Source: Bradyrhizobiaceae bacterium (lineage in GTDB: Bacteria > Pseudomonadota > Alphaproteobacteria > Rhizobiales > Hyphomicrobiaceae). Taken from it: a DNA stretch of 36,865 nt. The notes below the pieces were generated by a model that ran no database searches, had not been told where the DNA came from, and was given only the letters and a program-made list of their open reading frames with translations. Shown one piece after another: positions 28,236 through 36,865 of the stretch (position 1 is its first letter; every line of letters begins with the position of its first letter). The position numbers and the translations under genes were made by a program. The DNA lies in the NCBI GenBank assembly GCA_947475855.1, contig CANJPN010000002.1, positions 1 through 36,865 on the forward strand. The letters are read 5' to 3'.

Positions 28236-31200
28236 TCAACGCGCGGCGACGGCGACCGTATCGACTTCCGTTCCTGTCGATCCTGCGCCCAAAGTCCACC
28301 CTTTCACTGCTGCATAGATCGCCGGGATGACCACCAGCGTCAGGACGGTCGAAGACACCATGCCGCCGATCATCGGCACGGCAATGCGCTGCATCACCTC
28401 CGAGCCGGTGCCGTGACTCCACAGGATCGGCAGCAAGCCTGCCATGATGGCGACCACCGTCATCATCTTCGGTCGCACGCGCTCGACCGCGCCTTCCATG
28501 ATGGCGGCAGTCAGGTCGGCCCGCGTAACTGCGCGGCCTTCTACCTCGGCCTTGCGCCTCTGCGCCTCCCAGGCGTGATCCAGGTAGATCAGCATGATGA
28601 CGCCAGTCTCCGCGGCGACGCCCGCGAGCGCGATGAAGCCCACGGCGACCGCGACCGACAGGTTGAAGCCCATCCACCACATCAGCCACAAGCCGCCGAC
28701 CAGTGCGAAGGGCAGCGACAGCATGACGATCAGAGTCTCCGTCATGCGCCGGAAGTTGAGGTAGAGCAGCAGGACGATGATCAGCAACGTTAACGGCACA
28801 ACAACGGTGAGACGCTGCTTCGCCCGCTCGTAGTACTCGTACTGCCCGCTCCAGACGACGCGGTAGCCCGGCGGAAACTGCACCGATGACGCAACGGCCT
28901 TCTTGGCGTCAGCAACGTAGCTGCCAAGATCGCGCTCGCGCGCATCGACGAAGATATAGGCGGCGAGCTGCGCATTCTCGGTGCGGATCGAGGCCGGACC
29001 TTGAAGCAGCGAGACCTTCGCCACCTGCCCGAGCGGAATGGAGGCGCCGTTGGCGAGTGGCACCAGCACCTCGCGCGCGATGGCCTGAGGATCTGACCGA
29101 ACATCGCGGGGATAGCGCACCGAGACGCCATAGCGCTCGCGCCCCTCGACAGTAGTGGTCACCGTCTCGGCACCGAGCGCGGACGAGACGACTTGCTGCA
29201 CGTCCGCGATCGTCAAGCCATAGCGCGCAAGTTCACGCCGGTCTGGCTCGATGTCCAGGTAGTAGCCGCCGATGATGCGCTCTGCGAACGCGCTCGACGT
29301 GCCGGGCACGGTCTTGATCGCCACCTCGATCTCGCGAGCCAGCTTCTCGATGATACGCAAATCCTGACCGATGACCTTGACGCCGACCGGCGTGCGGATG
29401 CCCGTCGCCAGCATGTCGATGCGGGCCTTGATCGGCATCGTCCAGGCGTTCGAGACGCCAGGGAACTGCAATGCCTTGTCCATCTCCTGGATGAGCTTGT
29501 CGACCGTCATGCCCGCCCGCCAGTCCTTCTCCGGTTTCAGGTTGATCACCGTCTCGAACATCTCGATCGGCGCCGGATCGGTCGCGGTCGAGGCGCGGCC
29601 GGCCTTGCCGAACACGCTTTCGACCTCTGGGAAGGTCTTGATGATGCGGTTCTGGATCTGCAGCAGCTCGGCCGACTTGGTGATCGAAAGCCCCGGCAGC
29701 GTGGTCGGCATGTACATGATCGTGCCTTCGTTCAGGCTCGGCATGAACTCCGACCCGAGCTTCGTCGCGGGCCATACGCTGATGGCCAAGATCGCGAGCG
29801 CCCCGCAGATGGTCAGTGCCTTGGCTTTGAGAACACCCCGGATGACGGGCCGATAGACCCAGATCAGAAACCGGTTTACCGGGTTCTTGTGTTCCGGCAC
29901 GATGCGTCCACGCACGAAGATCACCATCAGCGCCGGTACGACAGTGATGGACAGCAGCGCGGCTGCGGCCATCGCGAATGTCTTGGTCCACGCGAGCGGC
30001 TTGAACAGCAGCCCCTCCTGCGCTTCCAGTGCGAAGATCGGCAGGAACGATACGGTGATGATGAGAAGCGAGAAGAACAGCGACGGCCCGACCTCACTCG
30101 CCGCCTCGATCAGAACCTCTGTGCGCGGCTTGTCAGGTGGTGCGCGCTCCAGGTGCTTGTGTGCGTTTTCGATCATGACGATCGCGGCGTCGATCATCGC
30201 ACCGATGGCGATCGCGATACCTCCCAAGCTCATGATGTTGGATGAAATGCCCAGCGACCACATGCACACGTAGGCGATGAGGATGCCCAGCGGTAGCGTG
30301 ATGATGGCGACCAGCGCGCTGCGCACATGCAGCAGGAACACGAAGCACACCAGTGCGACGATCGCGCTCTCCTCGATCAGCGTCGTCTTCAGCGTGGCGA
30401 TAGCACGATGGATCAGCTCGGAGCGATCGTAGACCGGAACGATCTCGGTTCCCTCGGGCAGGCTACTCTTGATCTCGGTCAGCCGATCCTTGATGTTGCC
30501 GATGACAGACAGCGCGTTCTGGCCGTAACGCTGCACAGCGATACCGGACACGACCTCGCCCTCGCCATTCAACTCGGTGACGCCGCGCCGCTCATCGGGC
30601 GCCAGCTCGATGCGCGCCACGTCCTTGAGAAGAACCGGCGTACCGGCCTCGGCCTTCAGGACGATCAGCTCGAGATCGGCGATGCCGCGCACGTAACCTC
30701 GCCCGCGCACCATGAACTCGGTCTCGGCAAGCTCTACGACGCGACCGCCAACGTCCATGTTCGAGTCGCGGATCGCCTCGCGCACCTTGGCAAGCGTGAT
30801 GTTGAACGCGCGCATCCGGCGTGGATCAACGACGACGGAATACTGCCGCACAAAGCCGCCGACGGTCGCGACCTCGGCAACACCTTCGGCTTTGGCGACG
30901 GCGAAGCGGACCTGCCAGTCCTGCGTCGTACGCAACTCTGCGAGTGTGCGCTTGGCCGCCACCACGGCATACTGATAGACCCAGCCCACGCCTGTCGCGT
31001 CCGGCCCGAGCGAAGGCGCGACACCGCGCGGCAGATTGCGAGTAGCAGCCGAGAGGTACTCGAGCACGCGGCTGCGCGCCCAGTAGATGTCCGTACCCTC
31101 CTCGAAGATCACGTATACGAACGAGACGCCGAAGAACGAGAACCCGCGCACCACCTTCGAGCGCGGCACCGACAGCATAGCGGTCGACAGCGGATAGGTG

Positions 31201-31394
31201 ACCTGATCCTCGATCACTTGCGGCGCTTGTCCCGTGTACTCCGTGTAGATGATCACCTGCGTGTCGGAGAGGTCAGGTATGGCGTCGAGCGGCACCTTGC
31301 CGACCGCGTAGATGCCGGCGCCGATCGCAAAAATCATCGCGAGGCTGATCAGCATCAGGTTGCCGGCCGACCAGCGGATGACGCGCGCGATCAT
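28236..31394 (-). CDS. CusA/CzcA-family RND efflux pump
   Basis: Start at MIARVIRWSAGNLMLISLAMIFAIGAG (31394); 'VPLDAIPDLSDTQVIIYTEYTGQAPQVIEDQVTYPLSTAMLSVPRSKVVRG'; 4-bp overlap with the adaptor gene. Confidence 0.95.
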   Translation of the reverse strand: MIARVIRWSAGNLMLISLAMIFAIGAGIYAVGKVPLDAIPDLSDTQVIIYTEYTGQAPQVIEDQVTYPLSTAMLSVPRSKVVRGFSFFGVSFVYVIFEEGTDIYWARSRVLEYLSAATRNLPRGVAPSLGPDATGVGWVYQYAVVAAKRTLAELRTTQDWQVRFAVAKAEGVAEVATVGGFVRQYSVVVDPRRMRAFNITLAKVREAIRDSNMDVGGRVVELAETEFMVRGRGYVRGIADLELIVLKAEAGTPVLLKDVARIELAPDERRGVTELNGEGEVVSGIAVQRYGQNALSVIGNIKDRLTEIKSSLPEGTEIVPVYDRSELIHRAIATLKTTLIEESAIVALVCFVFLLHVRSALVAIITLPLGILIAYVCMWSLGISSNIMSLGGIAIAIGAMIDAAIVMIENAHKHLERAPPDKPRTEVLIEAASEVGPSLFFSLLIITVSFLPIFALEAQEGLLFKPLAWTKTFAMAAAALLSITVVPALMVIFVRGRIVPEHKNPVNRFLIWVYRPVIRGVLKAKALTICGALAILAISVWPATKLGSEFMPSLNEGTIMYMPTTLPGLSITKSAELLQIQNRIIKTFPEVESVFGKAGRASTATDPAPIEMFETVINLKPEKDWRAGMTVDKLIQEMDKALQFPGVSNAWTMPIKARIDMLATGIRTPVGVKVIGQDLRIIEKLAREIEVAIKTVPGTSSAFAERIIGGYYLDIEPDRRELARYGLTIADVQQVVSSALGAETVTTTVEGRERYGVSVRYPRDVRSDPQAIAREVLVPLANGASIPLGQVAKVSLLQGPASIRTENAQLAAYIFVDARERDLGSYVADAKKAVASSVQFPPGYRVVWSGQYEYYERAKQRLTVVVPLTLLIIVLLLYLNFRRMTETLIVMLSLPFALVGGLWLMWWMGFNLSVAVAVGFIALAGVAAETGVIMLIYLDHAWEAQRRKAEVEGRAVTRADLTAAIMEGAVERVRPKMMTVVAIMAGLLPILWSHGTGSEVMQRIAVPMIGGMVSSTVLTLVVIPAIYAAVKGWTLGAGSTGTEVDTVAVAAR

Positions 31395-32803
31395 GGCTTG
31401 CCCTCCGCCTTCGGCACGGGCTCGGCCGTGAATGCCTGGAGCGCTGCGCGAAGGTTGCTCTCTGCGTCGATCAGGAACGTGGCAGCGCTCACCACGCTCT
31501 CGCCCGCCTTGACCCCATCCGTGATCTCGACGAAGCCGTCGCCACGTATGCCGACCTTGACGCCGCGTGGCTCGAACCGCCCCTCGCCGCGGTCGACGAT
31601 CACCACTTGCCGATTGCCGCTGTCGATAAGCGCGGAGGCCGGAACGACCAGCCGCTCGCGCTCTGCCTCGCCGGCAATGATCTGCACATCCGCGAACATC
31701 TCGTGCTTGATGCGCAGCTCGGGATTGTCGACCTCGATACGGACCTTGGCCGAGCGCGTCGCCATCTCCAGCTCGTGCAGCACGAACGTCACGCGGCCGT
31801 CGAACGTCTCGCCGGGGAACGCGCGGAACGACACCTTCGCGCGAGAGCCGACGCGGACTTGCCCGATGTCCTGCTCGGCGACATCGGCGATGACCCAGAT
31901 CGAGGACAGATCGGCGAGGCGGAACATCTCCTCGCCAGCCTTCATCATCATGCCCTCGATCGCCTTCTTCTGCATGACGACGCCCGACACCGGCGACGGC
32001 CAATCGAAAGCGATGATCGGCTCGCGCGTGCGCTGCAGCTGATCGAGCACCGGCTGCGGCATGCCGAGGTTTTTTAGGCGCTGCAGCGCGCCACTGTCGT
32101 CGCGCGGACCCGGGGCCCTGCTCGCGGTGCGGTAGTCGACCTGCACGGCGACCATCTGGGGGCTGTAGAGCCGGAACAGCGGCTCGCCCTGCTTCACGTG
32201 GCGTCCAGTCTCGTTGACATAGAGCTTCTCGATGAAGCCGTCGGCGCGCAGCGCCACCGTGAAGAGCGTGCGCTCGTCGGGCTTGGCAACTGCCGGCGCG
32301 CGAACGGGCCGATCGAGCCGGCGCATCTCGGCCGACGCCGTGCGCACGCCGGAGCGCTGGATCTTGTCGAGACTGACCTTGACTGTTGAGCCTGCTTCCT
32401 CCTCGCCCTCGCGGACGGCGATGTAATCCATCCCCATCCAGTCCTTCTTGGGCACCGGCGAGGTGTCGGGCAGCCCCATCGGGTTGCGATAGTAGAGAAC
32501 CCGGCCACTAACCTTTGGCTTGGCCGCCTGGGCGGCCGCGATGCCGGCCTCTTCGTCCTCGTGAACAGGCAAGTAGTCACGCCCATCGGCGGTTAGCTTC
32601 GGCGTCGGCGAGAAGTCGGCCTTGCCGTCCGGGTCCTTCCAATAGAGTACCGCGCGCGCGGCCGGCGCCCCACCCGTCGTGGCAGAACTCGCGGTGTGCG
32701 ACGCATGCGGGTCAGCAGCCTTGCGGATTCCCATCTGGTAACCGGCATAGGTTGCACCGAGGAGCACCACGATGGCGCTCCCCGCGATCAGCTTGTTTGT
32801 CAT
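31391..32803 (-). CDS. CusB-like RND periplasmic adaptor with duplicated heavy-metal-binding domain
   Basis: 470 aa; 'VLYYRNPMGLPDTSPVPKKDWMGMDYIAV' plus a related upstream copy 'VLYWKDPDGKADFSPTPKLTADGRDYLPV'. Confidence 0.93.
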   Translation of the reverse strand: MTNKLIAGSAIVVLLGATYAGYQMGIRKAADPHASHTASSATTGGAPAARAVLYWKDPDGKADFSPTPKLTADGRDYLPVHEDEEAGIAAAQAAKPKVSGRVLYYRNPMGLPDTSPVPKKDWMGMDYIAVREGEEEAGSTVKVSLDKIQRSGVRTASAEMRRLDRPVRAPAVAKPDERTLFTVALRADGFIEKLYVNETGRHVKQGEPLFRLYSPQMVAVQVDYRTASRAPGPRDDSGALQRLKNLGMPQPVLDQLQRTREPIIAFDWPSPVSGVVMQKKAIEGMMMKAGEEMFRLADLSSIWVIADVAEQDIGQVRVGSRAKVSFRAFPGETFDGRVTFVLHELEMATRSAKVRIEVDNPELRIKHEMFADVQIIAGEAERERLVVPASALIDSGNRQVVIVDRGEGRFEPRGVKVGIRGDGFVEITDGVKAGESVVSAATFLIDAESNLRAALQAFTAEPVPKAEGKP

Positions 32804-32812
32804 GTGCGCCGC

Positions 32813-33202
32813 CTACTTCGCCTGGAAGACGACGGTGCCTTCCACGGTCTCGGCCTCGCCGGGAACCTTGGCTTGCAGCTTCAGCGCCCAGCCGCCGGCC
32901 ATGGTCAGGTCGGCCTTGAAGCGGTAGATGCCGGGGACGCCGCCGGGTGTCGCCGCGTGCTTGGCCGTCATCTCGCCCATGCTGTCGGGCGACATGTCGA
33001 GCCGGGTGCGGAACAACACCGCGCCCTCGACGGGCTTGCCGCTCGGCTTGTGAACGAGGCGCACGGCCAGTTCGCTGCCCGCGCCGTTCTTGACGTCGAC
33101 CGCGACGGGCTGGAACTCGTAGTCCTTGGCCCCTGCCTGTGCCTGGATAGGTGCGAGAAGCAGCAGGCCGAGTGCTGCCACTGTGATGTGAGACTTAGTC
33201 AT
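32813..33202 (-). CDS. YtkA/FixH-like periplasmic protein
   Basis: 129 aa; signal peptide; 'VKNGAGSELAVRLVHKPSGKPVEGAVLFRTRLDMSPDSMGEM...PGIYRFKADLTMAGGWALKLQ'. Confidence 0.75.
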   Translation of the reverse strand: MTKSHITVAALGLLLLAPIQAQAGAKDYEFQPVAVDVKNGAGSELAVRLVHKPSGKPVEGAVLFRTRLDMSPDSMGEMTAKHAATPGGVPGIYRFKADLTMAGGWALKLQAKVPGEAETVEGTVVFQAK

Positions 33203-33318
33203 CTGGATGATCCCATGTGCATGGAGGTACTGCGGCCGTTAGGGCCGGCAGCGCATGTGCGCATTCACGACACGATCACGAAGGGGGTCAGTGCCGGCCA
33301 CGCGCGCAACGAGCGGGA

Positions 33319-33687
33319 TCAGGCTCTCGGAGGGGGTGCGGGTGGCGCATGCACCCAGTCAGGCGGCGGCGGCGGGTCGCTCGAGCGCTCAGGCCGGGTA
33401 GATGGTGGCGCCACGCGCCACTGCGCGATCAGGTAGCCGATGATGTGGCTGCCGCACTTCTTGATGCAGTCGATCGCATCGGTGCAGGGCATGGAGGGGT
33501 CGCACGAGACGCAGTGGCCTGCAGCCTGCTTCTCCGCGATCTTGTGGCAATCCGGCATTGCATCGGCATCCGATGCGCCGTCGCTCATCTGAGGGGTGAA
33601 CTTGGCCGACGCCCATGCAGACGCAATTGTCCCCGTCACGAGGGACAGGGCGATCAGCAGCGCGAGGATGATGCGGAGTCGACGCAC
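33319..33687 (-). CDS. Cys-containing exported hypothetical protein
   Basis: 122 aa; signal-like N-terminus; 'PDCHKIAEKQAAGHCVSCDPSMPCTDAIDCIKKCG'. Confidence 0.65.
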   Translation of the reverse strand: MRRLRIILALLIALSLVTGTIASAWASAKFTPQMSDGASDADAMPDCHKIAEKQAAGHCVSCDPSMPCTDAIDCIKKCGSHIIGYLIAQWRVAPPSTRPERSSDPPPPPDWVHAPPAPPPRA

Positions 33688-34172
33688 GCAGTTGTACCTC
33701 TACTTCAAATGCTATCACAGCTTTCGTTGCCGAACGGTCAACTTATCGAGAGACCTAAGTCCGCCTTCAAGTTGCCTTGTGGTGCATGCATCTCCAAGTC
33801 GGGTAGAACAGCGGTTCCATGGCCGACCCTGGGTTGATCGTGACTAACGGGCTCAGTGACGCGCCTGATCTTCTGACCCTGCGAGCAGGACGTTTTCAGA
33901 TCGGGTCAGGCAGATGATGACTGCCACGCCTAACAGCCACGGGGCCGCCGCCTTCACGTCCTGTGCCTGCCGCAGCATGTTGCCGAGCAAGAACAGCGCC
34001 TTGCTGCCCGCACGTCCTCCGGCCGCGATCGGTGCTGGCGCGATCACCGGCTGACCCTCCTTGATGAAAGCCGTCTTGAAGCGCGCGGCGTTATCGCGGA
34101 CACCAGGGATACAGTGCGCCTCGCCGATGCGGATACTCGAACCAAGACGACGTATCGACCTCGATCTCCGTC

Positions 34173-34716
34173 TCATCCGAGATGAACTCTGGGAACGTCA
34201 ACGAGGAAGTTGCGGTCAGCCAGGAACAGAATCTTCGGCCGCCGATGTTCGCCCTTTCGGTTCCAGCGCGACGGCGTGAGCACGCGCTCCTCGATCTCGG
34301 GCGTCTTGATGCCGGCCGCGAAGCAGTACCGCTGCCAGAGTACGTCCGGTGCTGGGAAGTCGGTGATCGTTGCCTCGATGCCGGTCGTGTAGTCGCTCGA
34401 TGATCTCATGCCCGTTGGTCGCGTAGGCGAACTTCAGGTCGAGCATCTCGGCGTAGTGCTTCGCCTGCTGCAACCCGTCCGCAGCCGGCCGGTCGCTTGC
34501 CTTGGCCTCGACCACGGCGAGCGTCGTGTCGCGGCGGTAGCTCAGCAGGTAGTCTGGCTTCTTTGGCGCCTTGCGCTTGTAGCGAACGCCGACAGGGATG
34601 ATCCGACCGTCTGTGACGGGCCGCTGTTCACTGAGCACATGCGGGTCCGTGTCCCAACCTGCGGCAAGCAGCTTCGGCGTGATCAACCTCCGGCATGTAT
34701 CGGCTTCGTAGGCCAT
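34173..34716 (-). pseudogene. truncated, frameshifted type I restriction endonuclease subunit R (hsdR) remnant
   Basis: Frame 1 'CRRLITPKLLAAGWDTDPHVLSEQRPVTDGRIIPVG...KKPDYLLSYRRDTTLAVVEAKASDRPAADGLQQAKHYAEMLDLKFAYATNGHEIIE' continues in frame 2 as 'DYTTGIEATITDFPAPDVLWQRYC...KILFLADRNFLVD'. Confidence 0.82.
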
Positions 34717-35206
34717 CCCCTCGGTGGTGCCCCCGCTCGTTCCGTCCGCCGACCTCTTGTAGCCTAGGTCCGCCTGATTTCGCGACTCTCGCTCGCTGCG
34801 GAGCGAGGAGGAGGGCCAGAATACCCACAGAACGCCCCAGGATGAGCAAGGACAGCCGAACGGGCACTTGAGGGATATGGAGAACTGGTCGGCCTGTACG
34901 CGGCTGTGGCGGCCAGTGGAGGCATGAGAACGTCAGACAAGATCAACGCCTTCGACCACCAAGTCCGAGCGTAGACGTTTTCCTCGACTCGTCAGCGGCT
35001 TACGGTCTGGCGTCATGACAGCTCTTCGTAGTGTCGCCGTGGTCTCGTGTCTGGCGATGCCGCTCGATTGCCCCAACCGTTTCGGTCCAGGCGCTTGACG
35101 CCAGATCAACGGTCAGCAGATCACTGAGCATGCGAGGTGTCGCGCTGGACAGCCGGCAGGGTCCACTCCGTTCGGTAAAGCGGGCTGCACGCCCCCGACT
35201 AGAGCC

Positions 35207-35239
35207 ATGTAAGGTCCGGCGGCCGCGCGGACCTTACAT
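35207..35239. repeat. 33-bp inverted repeat, 12-bp perfect arms
   Basis: atgtaaggtccg-gcggccgcg-cggaccttacat. Confidence 0.85.
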
Positions 35240-35247
35240 TCCCAGCG

Positions 35248-36558
35248 TCAAAACGGGATGCCGCTTTCATCATCGCTGCACTCATCGATGTCGCCGGGCT
35301 GTCGGACACGATCGAGCAGCGTCTTGAGCGTCCAGCGCCAGCTGTTCAGTGACTTCCGCCGATCCGAACCGATGCGGTCTTGGATCAACGACAACAAGTA
35401 GTTGTGCGCCGTCAGAGAGTCGACGGCAGCGATGATCGCGGAAGCGACGACAATGCGTCGGTAGTCATCGAGGCCGACACTGGAGAGCAACGCGCCCCCA
35501 ATACGGGCGTCGGTTACCCTCCACAGCTCGATCCGGAGAACCGAGTCGTCCAGTAAGTCTCGGCAAGCTTCGAGACCTTCATCGTCCTGCAGAGGTGACG
35601 ACCACAGCTCAAAGCGCTTAGGCGCCAGCACTTTCAGTTCATCGAGCCAAGTTGTGACGCCACTCGTCGCGTCGCGACCGTCTTCTCCCCCTGCGCCGCC
35701 GCCCTCGGCGCTAAGCGCCGAGTGACTGTTCGGAGTAGGAAGGAAGTTCTTAGTAAGTAAGGACGGTCCTAAGTAAGCGTCCGCAGAATGTGGTTCCGTC
35801 AAACTCGCGTCCGCCAATCTTGGCCCCGATACCGCTTCCGGATTTTTTCTGTCCGCTATTCTTCTCTCTGCTGGCCTCGACGCCTTGCCATCACGCAGGC
35901 ACCAACTTCCGATTTCATCAGCAGACAGTACGGCGGGCGCGTAAACGCTTCCGGCGAAGTCGCCGTTCTTCCGACGGGGGAACTCACCGATCAACCCATG
36001 GTAGATGAGGTAGGTCATCCACTTTTGGACGGTCGTGTCGCTCCAGCCGAAGTGCTCACGTACTTCTCTGGCGTACAGCTGCCTCTTCGGCCAGTGAGCC
36101 AGCAACAGTAGGTACACCGCCAGCGCAGCAGGTTCCAGGATCCGGATCAGCTTCAACCAGATGGAGGCGTAGCCGCTGGAGTCGGGTCGCAGCACGCGCA
36201 CGTGGAGTTTCTCCGACACACGTTTGTGCGGGTGCGCGCCGCGGTGTTGATTGCGCTCGATCAGCCCCTTGGCGCCTAGTTGGGCAACCGCCTTGTAGAA
36301 GGTCCCCTTGTTCATCCCGATCTGCTTCTCGACGTCTGTGCGATGCAGTACGAAGTCGCCGACTTTTGTCAGCCGGTAGGCCAGCAGCCTCAACGCTGCA
36401 GGCGAAAGGCCCCCTTCGAGGATCACCTCATTCGGGATCTTGGCAAAGGCCAGTCCGGTGTTCTTAGCGCCGCGCTGCTTTGCTCGCGCTCGCTCACCCT
36501 TCGCGTCACCCCCGCCGTCAGCCATGGCGCACCTCCATACAGAGGCGCGAGAAGGCAA
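35248..36558 (-). CDS. Rep/HTH-like protein of the tRNA-Pro island (start may be internal, e.g. MADGGG)
   Basis: 436 aa; 'LSPAALRLLAYRLTKVGDFVLHRTDVEKQIGMNKGTFYKAVAQLGAKGLIERNQHRG' winged-helix-like; second HTH 'REVREHFGWSDTTVQKWMTYLIYHGLIGEFPR'. Confidence 0.65.
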   Translation of the reverse strand: MPSRASVWRCAMADGGGDAKGERARAKQRGAKNTGLAFAKIPNEVILEGGLSPAALRLLAYRLTKVGDFVLHRTDVEKQIGMNKGTFYKAVAQLGAKGLIERNQHRGAHPHKRVSEKLHVRVLRPDSSGYASIWLKLIRILEPAALAVYLLLLAHWPKRQLYAREVREHFGWSDTTVQKWMTYLIYHGLIGEFPRRKNGDFAGSVYAPAVLSADEIGSWCLRDGKASRPAERRIADRKNPEAVSGPRLADASLTEPHSADAYLGPSLLTKNFLPTPNSHSALSAEGGGAGGEDGRDATSGVTTWLDELKVLAPKRFELWSSPLQDDEGLEACRDLLDDSVLRIELWRVTDARIGGALLSSVGLDDYRRIVVASAIIAAVDSLTAHNYLLSLIQDRIGSDRRKSLNSWRWTLKTLLDRVRQPGDIDECSDDESGIPF

Positions 36559-36717
36559 CGCGCTGAATCGTCACGAATGCGTGATTTTGGCCCTCGGCCG
36601 GGCTGCGGACGTCGACTGCAAGTGCGAAGCACGCAACCTCTCGCCCGCAACCCCCCTCCATTCTGGGGCGTTTCTGGAGCGTGCGGTTTCTGGCGAGCCG
36701 GTAAGTTGTTGATTGAA

Positions 36718-36764
36718 TTGGTCGGAGCGGGGAGATTCGAACTCCCGACCCCTTGCTCCCGAAG
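36718..36764 (-). repeat. attachment-site core overlapping the intact tRNA-Pro 3' end
   Basis: 47-bp perfect match to 6432-6478. Confidence 0.93.
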
Positions 36765-36795
36765 CAAGTGCGCTACCAGGCTGCGCTACGCTCCG
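36719..36795 (-). tRNA. tRNA-Pro(CGG)
   Basis: Minus strand CGGAGCGTAGCGCAGCCTGGTAGCGCACTTGCTTCGGGAGCAAGGGGTCGGGAGTTCGAATCTCCCCGCTCCGACCA: acceptor CGGAGCG/CGCTCCG, anticodon loop TTCGGGA, encoded CCA. Confidence 0.95.
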
Positions 36796-36865
36796 CCCGA
36801 CCTTAGACCACCGGTGTCTGCGAACGAGCCGCAGGCAGCCCGAGCGGCCGGCGCGGTCTATAACG

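Noticed and set aside
31395-32003. N-terminal ~203 aa of the 1255-aa ORF (28236..32003)
   Set aside because: Arg/Gly/Asp-rich out-of-frame reading over the well-supported adaptor gene; the real pump start is MIARVIRW at 31394
29193-32077. Long plus-strand ORFs (350, 571, 161, 156 aa) over the second RND locus
   Set aside because: Antisense of strongly supported CusA/CusB genes, no recognisable domains
33853-34176. 107-aa ORF as an intact gene
   Set aside because: Begins in Arg/Ser-rich out-of-frame sequence next to the hsdR remnant; probably degraded, family not recognised
36423-36767. 114-aa ORF running into the tRNA
   Set aside because: Overlaps tRNA-Pro and the HTH gene; common spurious translation of tRNA ('[13 protein letters not shown]')
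1-36865. CRISPR array
   Set aside because: No regularly spaced repeat series seen; only the short tandem repeats and TR/VR/att pairs listed

Overview
The window looks like an accessory region made of tRNA-Pro-associated genomic islands; GC content and codon usage suggest an alphaproteobacterium-like host. A complete tRNA-Pro(CGG) lies at 36719-36795 (-). A perfect 47-bp copy of its 3' part lies at 6432-6478, delimiting a ~30.3-kb integrated element (6479-36764). Two phage-type integrases, one on each side of the 6432-6478 core, converge on it, which suggests a second element continues to the left. The central cargo is a diversity-generating retroelement (DGR). Its target is a TIR - STAND NTPase - TM - FGE-sulfatase/C-type-lectin-fold protein (9456-12302) whose last codons form the variable repeat (VR 12154-12298). 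The template repeat (TR 14115-14259) matches the VR over 145 bp without gaps, with 18 mismatches, 16 of them at TR adenines. It is followed by avd, DUF6883-like, DUF4926-like and DGR-type reverse transcriptase genes. An IS110-family transposase gene lies between VR and TR. The rest of the island carries a serine resolvase and a large heavy-metal module: P-type ATPase with divergent MerR, two RND efflux systems, a cupredoxin and several small periplasmic proteins. It also has a truncated, frameshifted hsdR remnant and a Rep/HTH-like gene next to the tRNA. All calls come from reading sequence and translations; no database search was run.
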